Positions 7,448 to 15,952 of a stretch of 31,535 bases of DNA are shown one piece after another. The stretch is from Bacteroidales bacterium UBA3824 (GTDB lineage: Bacteria; Bacteroidota; Bacteroidia; Bacteroidales; UBA3824). Position 1 is the stretch's first letter; each line of letters begins with the position of its first letter. A program made the position numbers and the translations under genes. The notes beneath the pieces are model-generated. The model searched no databases and was not told where the DNA came from. It was given only the letters and a program-made list of their open reading frames with translations. The stretch covers positions 2,494-34,028 of the forward strand of contig DGIK01000038.1 of assembly GCA_002393195.1 (NCBI GenBank), read 5' to 3'.

Positions 7448-8281
7448 TTACAAATATGATTCGAGGGCGGCGAGTTGCTCCTCCGTAGTTGCCCAACTCG
7501 TAACAAACCGACACACTTGCGAATCTGCGTCGTATGGCTGCCAAATCGTAAACTCCACCTTCTCCGACAACGCCTTCACCTTGTCGTTGGGCAGGATTAC
7601 AAACTGTTGGTTGGACAGCGAATCGAGGAAGAATCTGTAACCCTTCTTGCGCAAGGTCTCACGCAGGCGCATTGCCATTGTGATGGCGTGTCGGGCTATG
7701 TCGAAATAGAGATTGGTAACCTCCGACCCTTCCACCATCAATCCGTAGCCAAGCCTTGCACCATCTACGAAGAGCAACAGTTGGTATTGTTGACAAATAT
7801 CGCAAATCTCCTCAATTTCGCCCTTAGTATATACCGTGCCAAATTCTGTTGGGTACGTAATATAAACCATTCCCGGCTGCGCGAGGTGGTCGCGGCTTTG
7901 GTCGTTGACAAACCACTGCATATAATTTTTGAGGTCTGCCGCCGACATCTTGCCGTCGTGATGCGGCAGGGTGATTACCTTGTGTCCTGTAAATTCTATT
8001 GCGCTCGCCTCGTGGATGCTGATGTGTCCCGTCTCCACGGCAATGACGGCTTCATACGACTTCAAACAGCCGTCGATAACGGTCATATTAGTCTGCGTGC
8101 CGCCGGTCAAGAAATACACCGACGCATCGGGACACTGCGCCGCGACACGGATTTTTGACCGAGCCGACTCCGACCATTGGTCAAACCCGTAGGTCAAACT
8201 CTGCAAATCGTTGGTCTCCACAAGCCGCCGGAGAATTTGTGGATGCGCCCCGTTGTTGTAATCAGATTCAAATGATAACAT
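7448..8281 (-). pseudogene. Threonine aldolase homologue lacking the PLP-lysine segment
   Basis: 277 residues in one open frame, against about 340 for low-specificity threonine aldolases, the PLP enzymes that split threonine to glycine and acetaldehyde. The N-terminal part fits the family: SDYNNGAHPQIL, LTGGTQTN (59-66), ETGHI with PLP-stacking H86, and VDGARLG with D173. From memory of family members, GSEVT should be followed by a ~64-residue stretch with the Schiff-base lysine (FYIGGTK...) and MLAKGR-like motif. Here GSEVT (185-189) runs straight into NLYFDIARHA, which normally follows that stretch. The join lies near 7712-7717 and is in frame. Without the lysine it cannot do normal PLP chemistry, so I call it a probable non-functional gene, unless the deletion is an assembly error. 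It follows the carbonic anhydrase gene by 44 bp. Confidence 0.75.
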
Positions 8282-8325
8282 TGTCTTTTGTGATGTATTG
8301 GGTTGAGTGGTAATTTCAGAATTTT

Positions 8326-8868
8326 TTATTTTACCTCCGACAATTCGCCCGTTACGCTATCAATTATAAATCCCCTTACGACCACGTCTTTTGCCATCAG
8401 GGGATGATTCTTGACGGTATCGACGGTGCGGCGGACTGATTCTTCGGTGTCGTGAAAACCTTCGAGCCAATGGTCGAGGTCAATGCCGCAACGCGAAATC
8501 ATTTCAAAAACTTCCGGCTTGATGCCACGCTCCGCCATTTTGGCTTCAAAATCCTTGAAACTCATGTGGCAAGCACCGCAACTACTATGAGCCACAACCA
8601 TTATTTCGTTGACACCAAGTTCGTAAACTGCCACCAAAAGACTGCGCATAGCACTGTCGAAAGGCGAAATCACGAGTCCGCCGGCGTTTTTGATAATCTT
8701 GGCGTCTCCGTTGCGCAGACCGAGCGCGGCGGGCAACAATTCAGTCAGGCGCGTGTCCATACAAGACAGCACAGCAAGTTTCTTGTCGGGATATTTGGAC
8801 GTTACAAACTTTTCGTAACCTTTGGAAGCCACAAACTCCCGGTTGAAATTGAGAATAGAATCAATCAT
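8326..8868 (-). CDS. Beta-class carbonic anhydrase
   Basis: 180 residues. It interconverts CO2 and bicarbonate, supplying bicarbonate to carboxylases. Zinc ligands are C36 in SCMDTRL (with the D38/R40 dyad), H94 and C97 in AHSSCGAC. The NAGG segment before the central strand also fits. It lacks the long N-terminal helices of plant-type enzymes and matches the short bacterial clade. Gaps of ~45 bp separate it from polA upstream and the aldolase homologue downstream, so the three may share transcripts. I saw no consensus promoter directly in front of it. Confidence 0.93.
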   Translation of the reverse strand: MIDSILNFNREFVASKGYEKFVTSKYPDKKLAVLSCMDTRLTELLPAALGLRNGDAKIIKNAGGLVISPFDSAMRSLLVAVYELGVNEIMVVAHSSCGACHMSFKDFEAKMAERGIKPEVFEMISRCGIDLDHWLEGFHDTEESVRRTVDTVKNHPLMAKDVVVRGFIIDSVTGELSEVK

Positions 8869-8915
8869 AATTAAGAATAATTAAAGGTAAAAAAAAATCT
8901 TCCTCTCCCCCACTT

Positions 8916-11693
8916 TTAGTGCGCCTCCAACCAATTCTTCGCAAACTTGCCTTCCACTTTCAATCTTACCTTCAACTTCGCTGCGTTTTCCATCTGATTG
9001 ACAACGATTTCTTCAACGGCATCCTTTTCGTCAGGAAGCACGTCGAATACAAGTTCGTCGTGTACCTGAATCAACAACTGCGACTTCAAACCGGCGGCAA
9101 TGAACTCGCGGCGGATGTTGTTCATTGCAATCTTGATGATTTCAGCGGCGGTGCCTTGGATTACGGTATTTACGGCGAGACGCTCGGCTGCGGCGCGGAC
9201 GTTAACATTCCGCGAATTGATGTCGGAAAGGTAGCGACGATGCCCAAACATTGTGCTTACATAGCCATTCGCACGGCAGGAGGCCACCGTGGAATCCGTG
9301 AAACGCTTGATGCCGGCAAATGTCCTGAAATATTCGTCAATCAAATCCTTGGCTTCATTGCGCGACATGCCAGTGTCCTGCGAAAGTCCAAACGCCGAGA
9401 TGCCGTAGTTGATTCCAAAATTGACCGACTTGGCGAAGGAGCGTTGCTTTTTGGTAACTTGCTCCGGCGGAATTTTGAACAATCGTGCGGCGGTAGCGCG
9501 GTGAAAATCCTCGTCATGGTTAAAAGCTTGAATCATAGCCTCGTCGCCCGACATATCGGCGAGCACGCGGAGCTCCACCTGCGAATAGTCGGCGGCAAAG
9601 ATGAAGTTTTCTGGTCTTGACGGTATGAACGCCGCCCTCACCTTCTGCCCCTCCTCCGTGCGGACGGGGATGTTTTGAATGTTTGGATTCGACGAACTGA
9701 GCCGACCCGTGGCAGTAACGCACTGATTGAAATTGGTGTGTATGCGTCCAGTCTTGGGGTTGATGAGCGCGGGGAGAGCCTCGGTGTAGGTGTTGATGAG
9801 TTTTTTGATGCCACGATAATCGAGAATCGCCTCAATGATGGGATGCTGGTCCTTGATTTTGACGAGTTCGTCCTCGGCAGTGGCGTATTGACCGGTCTTG
9901 GTGGTCTTGGGCTTGTCGGTTACCTTCAATTCGTCAAACAATACTTCGCCGAGTTGCCGCGTTGACGATACATTAAACTCGTGTCCCGCATAGTCGTAAA
10001 TCTGTTTCTCTATGGCTGCAACCTTTTCATTAAGTTCCTTTGTATAATCCTTTAAATACGAAGTATTTATGCATACGCCATTAAATTCCATATCCGCCAA
10101 TACATACACGAGCGGCATCTCTATATCCTCGGCGGCTTTCAGGAGGTCGTATTTGACGAGTTCGGCGTAGAGTTTTTCTTTGAGTTGAAATGTAACGTCC
10201 GCATCCTCAGCCGCATACTCCTTGATTTGCTCGATGTCAACCTTGTCCATCGTGGTCTGTGCTGACTTCTTTGCGCCGATGAGTTCCTCAATGTGCACGG
10301 GCATGTAGTTGAGGTAAATCTCCGACAACAAATCCATGTTGTGCTTGCGTTCGGGGTTTATCATATAGTCCGCAACCATTGTGTCAAAGAGTTTGCCCTT
10401 GACCTCAATGTCATAATTTCGGAGCACGAGAATGTCATACTTGATGTTTTGACCAATTTTTGTGATGCTCTCCGCCATAAACGCCGGACGGAAAAATTCG
10501 AGTTTGCGCCGCGTGCCTTCTTCGTCATTAACGTCAAAGGGAACGTAATACGCCTCGTGTGCTTTGTAACAGAACGACATACCAACGATTTTGAGGTTGC
10601 GGGTGTCGAGGCTCGTGGTCTCGGTATCAAAGCAAAACTCGGTGAGTTCCAACAACTTGTGCCGCAAATCCACCAAATCGTCATCGCTCTCCACGAGATG
10701 ATATGTGTGCGGTACGGTGTTGATGTTTTCGTGAGTAACAAGAGGAGCCGTCTTGGGAGGTTCGGGCGTGGGAGCAACGGCGTTGGGGTCAAAGAACAAC
10801 GAACCCTGCACCGCCTCTATCGGTTTTGCCTTGGGCAACATCCTCGTTAACAACGATTTCATTTCCAATTCTTCCAAAATCGAACGCAATTTTCCCTCGT
10901 CGGTGGGCTTGCGTATGAAATCGCCCTCCACAAACTCCGTGGGCGCATCGGTAACGATTGTTACGAGTTTTTGGGCAAGAAGGAAATCGTCCCTGTGTGT
11001 TGAAAAGTTCTCTTTTTGCTTGCCTTTCAGCGTGTTGAGTTGTTGATAAATATTTTCGGCACTCTTGTATTGGGTTATCAACTTGTATGCTGTCTTTTCG
11101 CCAATGCCGGGGATGCCCTTCACATTGTCGGCGGCGTCGCCCCAAAGTGCCAATATGTCGATGAATTGCAGCGGATTGTCCAATCCCGTCTCGTTGCAGA
11201 AACTCTCTGCGGAAACGATTTCGGCATTCTTGCCCTTTTGGGGCTTGTAGATGTAGATGCCGTCTTCGAGAAGTTGGTTGTAATCCTTGTCGGGCGTTAT
11301 CATATACACCTCAAAACCCTTCCTGCGCGCCTGTTTTGCCAACGTACCGATTACGTCATCAGCCTCGTATTCAGGCACTTCCACACGTTTTACGCCGATT
11401 GCGTCGAGGATGTCCTTGATGCGCGGCACGCCGGTCTTGATGCCTTCGGGCGTGAGCGGACGTTGCGCCTTGTATTCGGGGTAAATCTTGTTTCTGAATG
11501 TAGGGTACGGAGGGTCAAACACCACCGCGATATGCGAGAATTGCTCGTTTTTGAGGATGTCCAACAAAAAGTTCATAAAACCATACACAGCCGACGTCGA
11601 TTCGCCTTTGCTATTGACCATCGGATTGTTGATGAGCGAATAAAACGCCCTGTATATCATCGCGTAAGCGTCGATGAGGAAGAGTTTTTTCAT
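8916..11693 (-). CDS. polA: DNA polymerase I
   Basis: 925 residues with all three classical parts. The 5' nuclease (about 1-290) starts MKKLFLIDAYAMIYRAFYSL and has EADDVIGTLA and the helix-hairpin-helix GIPGIGEKTAYKL. The 3'-5' exonuclease (about 330-510) keeps the DxE metal ligands D356 and E358 (FDTETTSLD) and LKIVGMSF, so proofreading should be intact. The polymerase domain carries D702 in DYSQVELR, the O-helix KRSFAKSVNFGINYG and D879 in VHDELVFDV. It fills gaps in excision repair and replaces Okazaki primers. A promoter lies 30 bp upstream of the ATG. Confidence 0.97.
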   Translation of the reverse strand: MKKLFLIDAYAMIYRAFYSLINNPMVNSKGESTSAVYGFMNFLLDILKNEQFSHIAVVFDPPYPTFRNKIYPEYKAQRPLTPEGIKTGVPRIKDILDAIGVKRVEVPEYEADDVIGTLAKQARRKGFEVYMITPDKDYNQLLEDGIYIYKPQKGKNAEIVSAESFCNETGLDNPLQFIDILALWGDAADNVKGIPGIGEKTAYKLITQYKSAENIYQQLNTLKGKQKENFSTHRDDFLLAQKLVTIVTDAPTEFVEGDFIRKPTDEGKLRSILEELEMKSLLTRMLPKAKPIEAVQGSLFFDPNAVAPTPEPPKTAPLVTHENINTVPHTYHLVESDDDLVDLRHKLLELTEFCFDTETTSLDTRNLKIVGMSFCYKAHEAYYVPFDVNDEEGTRRKLEFFRPAFMAESITKIGQNIKYDILVLRNYDIEVKGKLFDTMVADYMINPERKHNMDLLSEIYLNYMPVHIEELIGAKKSAQTTMDKVDIEQIKEYAAEDADVTFQLKEKLYAELVKYDLLKAAEDIEMPLVYVLADMEFNGVCINTSYLKDYTKELNEKVAAIEKQIYDYAGHEFNVSSTRQLGEVLFDELKVTDKPKTTKTGQYATAEDELVKIKDQHPIIEAILDYRGIKKLINTYTEALPALINPKTGRIHTNFNQCVTATGRLSSSNPNIQNIPVRTEEGQKVRAAFIPSRPENFIFAADYSQVELRVLADMSGDEAMIQAFNHDEDFHRATAARLFKIPPEQVTKKQRSFAKSVNFGINYGISAFGLSQDTGMSRNEAKDLIDEYFRTFAGIKRFTDSTVASCRANGYVSTMFGHRRYLSDINSRNVNVRAAAERLAVNTVIQGTAAEIIKIAMNNIRREFIAAGLKSQLLIQVHDELVFDVLPDEKDAVEEIVVNQMENAAKLKVRLKVEGKFAKNWLEAH

Positions 11694-11713
11694 AATGTTG
11701 ATGTATTTCGGAT

Positions 11714-11770
11714 TTTACACCGCCAAAATTACAAAATTTACACCGCCAAACCAAATTTTAGACCGCCAAT
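11714..11770. repeat. Three tandem copies of a 14-bp motif in the polA promoter
   Basis: TTTACACCGCCAAA occurs at 11714-11727 and 11737-11750, and as TTTAGACCGCCAAT at 11757-11770; the copies are 23 and 20 bp apart. They overlap the -7 box and flank the -33 box of the polA promoter, so they could be operator sites or traces of promoter duplication. Confidence 0.6.
11724..11754 (-). promoter_or_regulatory. polA promoter
   Basis: Minus strand: TTG (complement of 11752-11754), 20 bp, TAATTTTG (complement of 11724-11731). The polA ATG is 30 bp downstream. Confidence 0.6.
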
Positions 11771-11773
11771 TAA

Positions 11774-12574
11774 TTATTCAATCTCAAAAAGTTTGTACAT
11801 ATCGGAATAGGAAACGTCGCATTTCATTCTATCGTCAACCCTATCTAAACGTTTCGAATGATTGGCTTTTGCTTTGGCACGAGAGATGGCGCGGTTGAGG
11901 TTTTCATCATTGCACAAATAATCACGCAAATTCCTCCAATGTTTTGTCTTAAAAAATTTATCTCTTTTACTATAAAAGGTTCCCTTTCCCCCAATAATAC
12001 TATTCAACCCATCTTTAATCTTATCTTTATTATCAGTGTTATATGACAAATGATCATCATATTCTGTCAAATTATTGGAATGAGACAGAAACCAATATTC
12101 GACATTTGGCATACTTGCACAAAAAATAACATAATCATTCTTTGATAAAGGTAGCAAGTCATTTCTATAAGTTTCCCAAAGTTTGTTTCCCTTTGGTTCG
12201 ACACATTTGTCTAAATCGAAAACACATATTATGTACGGGCGTGACTTATTTATGGTTTTGTCTATTTCAACGCGAAGTTCTTCTAATGAGTTCAGTTCAC
12301 TAAAATAACCACCTCCCTTTAAACTTTTTATTCCATCTATAATCACCCAATGACTTCCCTTAGGACATTCAACAACTTCAAATTCTTTTATACTATATTT
12401 CAACTTATTTATTTTATCAAGATGACGAATATAAAAACGCTCAGTATTTTCACCCTCAACAATATAATAAGCCTCCAATGGTTTTGACAGTCTATTTCCA
12501 CTTGACTCCAAAGAAGGATGGGATCCAATTCGACTTTTATTTTGTTCGTTAGGTGCTAGCGTGCTTCTTTCCAT
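11774..12574 (-). CDS. RloB-like TOPRIM-type nuclease of an ATPase/nuclease defence pair
   Basis: 266 residues. After a polar N-terminal 33 residues, YYIVEGENTERFYIRHL gives the TOPRIM-type glutamate (E40). CVFDLDKC supplies the D120xD122 pair, and FCASMPNVEYWFLSH matches the S-P-x-x-E-x-W-x-L-x-H signature of RloB. The C-terminus is helical and lysine/arginine rich. By family the protein is the nuclease effector released or activated by its partner ATPase; RloA/RloB and the analogous PARIS AriA/AriB pairs act in abortive phage defence. It starts 5 bp after the ATPase stop, consistent with one operon. Base composition is visibly more AT-rich than neighbouring polA, which suggests horizontal gain. 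DUF4435 (PARIS AriB) is the main alternative family. Confidence 0.7.
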   Translation of the reverse strand: MERSTLAPNEQNKSRIGSHPSLESSGNRLSKPLEAYYIVEGENTERFYIRHLDKINKLKYSIKEFEVVECPKGSHWVIIDGIKSLKGGGYFSELNSLEELRVEIDKTINKSRPYIICVFDLDKCVEPKGNKLWETYRNDLLPLSKNDYVIFCASMPNVEYWFLSHSNNLTEYDDHLSYNTDNKDKIKDGLNSIIGGKGTFYSKRDKFFKTKHWRNLRDYLCNDENLNRAISRAKAKANHSKRLDRVDDRMKCDVSYSDMYKLFEIE

Positions 12575-12579
12575 AGCAA

Positions 12580-13758
12580 TTAGTATTTAATTTTTGCAAC
12601 TGCACCGAAACGTCCATCACGGTAAGCCTTATAAATAGACGAACCCAAAGAATTTAAATCTTTGAAATCCGTGAGCGCAAATAAATCAGAACTACAATCC
12701 TCTCTTTTCTCAATAAAACGTACAGAGTCAGGCCTCAGTGTAACTGTTTCCATCAATCCCGAATAGTGTGTGGTCAATATCAACTGCGAATGATTGTCCT
12801 TGGCAGTCAAGAAGTCATATACAATCTTTTCAAACAAATCGGGATGAATAGCGTTCTCTAATTCATCAGCAATAAGGAAAGATTGTTTTTCAAGAAGTTG
12901 ATGCAAGATTACATCCAATCCTATATAACGCTTTGTTCCATTAGACTGCAAAAAGCCAGGCATAATATAAGTCTTATTCTCGTCTTTAATCTTTATGGAA
13001 TATTTATCTTTGATTTCTCCATCTTCTACCGTAAAAGAAAAATCCTTGATGTTGAAATCCGCATTGTGTAAATCAGACAAAACAGTTTGTTTCAAATTGA
13101 CATTTTCCGATTCTTTTAAAACATTTGCGGCATATAAATATACATCTTTGTTTGTGGTAATATTTGGCATAAAACTTCCAAAATAATCCACAACCATCTG
13201 CAATTCAGGTATAGTAACATTTACTCTCCTATACGCAGCAAATACCGACATATTAGGAAGGCAATTGACTTCAATAGCTTCTTTTGCAATTTGACTCAAA
13301 TTGGCATTAAAAGTGATTTTTGAATTATCACCATTCAAACATCTCAAAAAAATCTGTTTTTCAGATTTTCCAACAGTCAACCTTTCCGAAACGACACGCT
13401 CAGAATTAATAACCAAATAATAATGGTATCTTTTACGTTCAACATAAAAGACAATCTCAAACTCAGAATCTTCATTAGGTGTCTTGTCATCAAGTAAAAA
13501 AGGAACAACTCCCGTTTTTTCGTCTTTACTGTTAAAAACGCGGAAGATGAACTCCGTTACAAAATAAACCGCTCTTAAAAAATTAGACTTACCCGATGCA
13601 TTGGCGCCGTACAAAACGGCAAACCGCAGAAGTCTAACCCCTTTGGCGACTTCCACGACCTGAGTTTCCTCCCTGAATTTGCTCGTGTCGGCGACAAAAC
13701 TGAACGTCATCTTGTCTTTGTACGACAAGAAATTTTTAATGCTTATTTCTTGAATCAT
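12580..13758 (-). CDS. RloA-like AAA/ABC-type ATPase of a defence pair
   Basis: 392 residues. The N-terminus MIQEISIKNFLSYKDKMTFS is typical of AAA_15/AAA_21 (SMC/RecF-like) ATPases. Walker A is GANASGKS at 51-58. An ABC-signature-like FLQSNGTKRYIGLDVIL precedes Walker B FLIADELEN (D298, E299). The H loop is LILTTHYSG, and the tail SIYKAYRDGRFGAV matches RloA-like proteins. The middle part (about 80-270) is the expected helical insertion. By family it senses invasion or phage proteins and controls the nuclease encoded next. It is AT-rich compared with polA. I saw no consensus promoter in the 85 bp upstream, so it may be read from the small gene above. Confidence 0.85.
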   Translation of the reverse strand: MIQEISIKNFLSYKDKMTFSFVADTSKFREETQVVEVAKGVRLLRFAVLYGANASGKSNFLRAVYFVTEFIFRVFNSKDEKTGVVPFLLDDKTPNEDSEFEIVFYVERKRYHYYLVINSERVVSERLTVGKSEKQIFLRCLNGDNSKITFNANLSQIAKEAIEVNCLPNMSVFAAYRRVNVTIPELQMVVDYFGSFMPNITTNKDVYLYAANVLKESENVNLKQTVLSDLHNADFNIKDFSFTVEDGEIKDKYSIKIKDENKTYIMPGFLQSNGTKRYIGLDVILHQLLEKQSFLIADELENAIHPDLFEKIVYDFLTAKDNHSQLILTTHYSGLMETVTLRPDSVRFIEKREDCSSDLFALTDFKDLNSLGSSIYKAYRDGRFGAVAKIKY

Positions 13759-13843
13759 AATTTATTGTCTGTTTCACTCTGCGTTAGTGGCTTGTGACAC
13801 GTTCTTATCTTGTTGATGAAAAGAAGCCGCATTTAAACAGTGA

Positions 13844-14134
13844 TTACCATAAATCAATCCTTGCATAATCTTTGATGACCCAATTGCCGTGACTTTCAAA
13901 CTTAATGTAACTCTGTTCATTGTCGTAGTTGTTACTATTGTATTCGTCTATCAACCAATTGCGTCTTCTATCAGGCTTCAATTTTTCACGACCGATGTCG
14001 TTGTTAAAACTGGCGTTATAATGCAAAGATTCATCGACTTCGCCTTCCATTTTTATAGGAATGCAAATCGAATTAACCTGCGAGGAGATACAATCAGAGA
14101 TTGTATCAACACTCTTTTTGATTTGTATTTCCAT
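13844..14134 (-). CDS. Small hypothetical protein upstream of the RloA/RloB-like pair
   Basis: 96 residues, no recognised domain. The N-terminal half is mixed (MEIQIKKSVDTISDCISSQ, then VNSICIPIKMEGEVDES). The C-terminal half is very polar and rich in N, D, Y and R, ending in FESHGNWVIKDYARIDLW, with no membrane segment. A good promoter about 100 bp upstream, same strand and similar AT-rich composition, and position directly ahead of the defence pair support a real gene that may belong to that unit. It could be a sensor, inhibitor or simply an unrelated small gene. Confidence 0.5.
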   Translation of the reverse strand: MEIQIKKSVDTISDCISSQVNSICIPIKMEGEVDESLHYNASFNNDIGREKLKPDRRRNWLIDEYNSNNYDNEQSYIKFESHGNWVIKDYARIDLW

Positions 14135-14234
14135 ATAATTATGTTTTTTATGTTAATACATAGGTTAATCACCCCAATAAATCTTCATTATTGAAGTTTC
14201 AAAGACCATAGGCAAAAATTTCTTTTCACCGCTG

Positions 14235-14265
14235 CAAAATTACAACATTATAGCGATATACACAA
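14235..14265 (-). promoter_or_regulatory. Promoter ahead of the small gene and RloA/RloB-like pair
   Basis: Minus strand: TTG (complement of 14263-14265), 20 bp, TAATTTTG followed by C (complement of 14235-14242). It implies a ~95-nt leader before the ATG at 14134. The remaining 14135-14360 stretch is AT-rich with no other feature seen. Confidence 0.55.
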
Positions 14266-14360
14266 ATTTATTTCTGTCCTAATGTTGCAAAAAAAATGTT
14301 AATAAAAAAGTTTCAATCAAAAACTGCATCACAAAAAGAGTATTATGCAAAATTTGCACA

Positions 14361-14825
14361 TTATTTTTTTTCAACTTCCAAATTATCCTCCTTACACCAT
14401 TCCGCATACGAATCCGCCGTTTCGTACAATTTCAAATTCCACAACTCGACGCCTTCCGGCAGGCGGGGCTGAATCTTGGATGCAAAATGGATGAGCATAT
14501 TCTCGCAAGTGGGTTGGAAGGGGACTATGATGACATTGCTGAACATCTGATTGTTGCTGTCAAAACCCTGCAAATCAGCCGCCTCGCTAAACACCACAGA
14601 ATGGTCGTATTTGTCGATAATCTCTTCGTTGACAATTGTTTTCAACAATCCAAAGTCCATCACCATACCAAGTTTTGGGGAGGCGGGGTCGGTCTCCGGC
14701 GTGCCAATCACAGTTACAAACAATTGATAACTATGCCCGTGAAGGCGGCTGCATTTGCCGTCGTAATTGTGCAATGCGTGAGCCGCCTCAAAGGAAAAAT
14801 GTTTTGTCAATCTAATCTTCTGCAT
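14361..14825 (-). CDS. queD: 6-carboxytetrahydropterin synthase (QueD/PTPS family)
   Basis: 155 residues. It makes 6-carboxy-5,6,7,8-tetrahydropterin from dihydroneopterin triphosphate for queuosine synthesis; the related PTPS activity is the alternative. Start MQKIRLTKHFSFEAAH was chosen because the longer frame adds 29 residues unlike the family. Zinc ligands are H16 (FEAAH), H29 and H31 (LHGHSY). The catalytic cysteine is C25 in DGKCSRLHGH. GMVMDFGLLK, DHSVVF and the late glutamate in LYETADSYAEW also fit. Its ATG overlaps the end of the upstream lipoprotein gene by 14 bp, so the two are coupled. Confidence 0.92.
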   Translation of the reverse strand: MQKIRLTKHFSFEAAHALHNYDGKCSRLHGHSYQLFVTVIGTPETDPASPKLGMVMDFGLLKTIVNEEIIDKYDHSVVFSEAADLQGFDSNNQMFSNVIIVPFQPTCENMLIHFASKIQPRLPEGVELWNLKLYETADSYAEWCKEDNLEVEKK

Positions 14826-15822
14826 CGTAATGGATATTGAAGGTGGAAAGAATGGCTTCAAGTTGCCACAGGAGCGTCTTCTTGTCGTTTTTGCCGCCAT
14901 ACACGTATGCAAAGGCGGTTACAAGGCGGTTGTTGACGGTATCTACCATACTGTTGCTGACGAAAGGCCCGCCCATAAAGTCGCCCTCGGTCTCCCAAAG
15001 TCCGCGAAGTTCGCATACATAACTGCCGTTGCGGGCAAATGAAGTCTTGAAAGGTTCGAGGCGTTTCTCGACAGCCATATACGAATTGGGCGCGGGGCCA
15101 GGGACATTGAGCATCAATACGGAATCCATCTTGTTGATTAACCTCTGCATCTCAAAATCCTTGGGTCCAGAGTACGGAAAGTCAAAAATCAACAGACCTT
15201 GGCTCGAAATATTGGTCTCGCGGGCAATCCACACAAAATGAGTGGAATCCACGTCCAACTTGTAGCCAGCGTTGGGGATTATCATATCGACATTGTGACG
15301 GTTTTTGAGGCGTTCCTCGATGGACATTGCGCGGATTTTCTTGAATCCGTAGAGAAAACGCGCCTTCTCCGCCATCAGGAGCGTGTCATAGACATATTTT
15401 TCGACATTGTACCACGATTTGAGAAACACCGAATCGTTTGGGGCGCGAAGAGTGATGTACACCTGCGGGCGGGCAAACTTGTCTCCCTCTACGCGAAATT
15501 CAGCCTTCTCGTACTTGGGGTTGATGTCGGCGATGAAGATGTTGCGCGACTTCTTGAACATCTCGTTGTAGGCGTTGGGATTGATGCGGATAATCTTGAA
15601 TGTAGGCTCGTATTGTGGCAATACAAGCACCTCCTGCGCCAACCAACCCGCCACGGTGTCGCCAATCACGCCCTGCCATTTGGCGTCGGGCATCACCACC
15701 AACACCTCACCCGACCGTCCCGAACTTTCGGGCAGCCATCCGAACGTTGTGGAATCGGTGCTGCAAGCCGATAACGCAAACGCCGACACCAATGTCACCA
15801 ATAAGTTCCTGAGTCTTAACAT
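14812..15822 (-). CDS. DUF4837 family lipoprotein
   Basis: 336 residues from the chosen start MLRLRNLLVTLVSAFALSAC; a second possible ATG lies at 15849 but adds a non-signal segment. A basic n-region, hydrophobic core and lipobox LSAC predict a lipoprotein. The mature protein begins with polar residues and GRSGEVLVVMPDAKWQG, then a long mixed fold with WETEGDFMGGPFVSN and a C-terminal FAYVYGGKNDKKTLLWQLE. This pattern matches DUF4837, a Bacteroidota-restricted envelope family of unknown function. It is cotranscribed with queD. A -7-like TAAATTTG (complement of 15909-15916) lies ~87 bp upstream without a well-spaced TTG. Confidence 0.85.
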   Translation of the reverse strand: MLRLRNLLVTLVSAFALSACSTDSTTFGWLPESSGRSGEVLVVMPDAKWQGVIGDTVAGWLAQEVLVLPQYEPTFKIIRINPNAYNEMFKKSRNIFIADINPKYEKAEFRVEGDKFARPQVYITLRAPNDSVFLKSWYNVEKYVYDTLLMAEKARFLYGFKKIRAMSIEERLKNRHNVDMIIPNAGYKLDVDSTHFVWIARETNISSQGLLIFDFPYSGPKDFEMQRLINKMDSVLMLNVPGPAPNSYMAVEKRLEPFKTSFARNGSYVCELRGLWETEGDFMGGPFVSNSMVDTVNNRLVTAFAYVYGGKNDKKTLLWQLEAILSTFNIHYDAED

Positions 15823-15952
15823 CTTGTTGTATTTTGATAATGCTTCCATAACTTAAAATTTAGTTTATTAATTGATATTGCAATTATAAAACTTATATTT
15901 TAGTTATGCAAATTTATTTTTGGGTTTTATTATTTTTTAACAACCGCTAAAC

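Noticed and set aside
7448..8281. Frameshift as the cause of the short aldolase
   Set aside because: N- and C-terminal family motifs are in the same frame, and no missing middle segment was seen in other frames; an in-frame deletion explains it.
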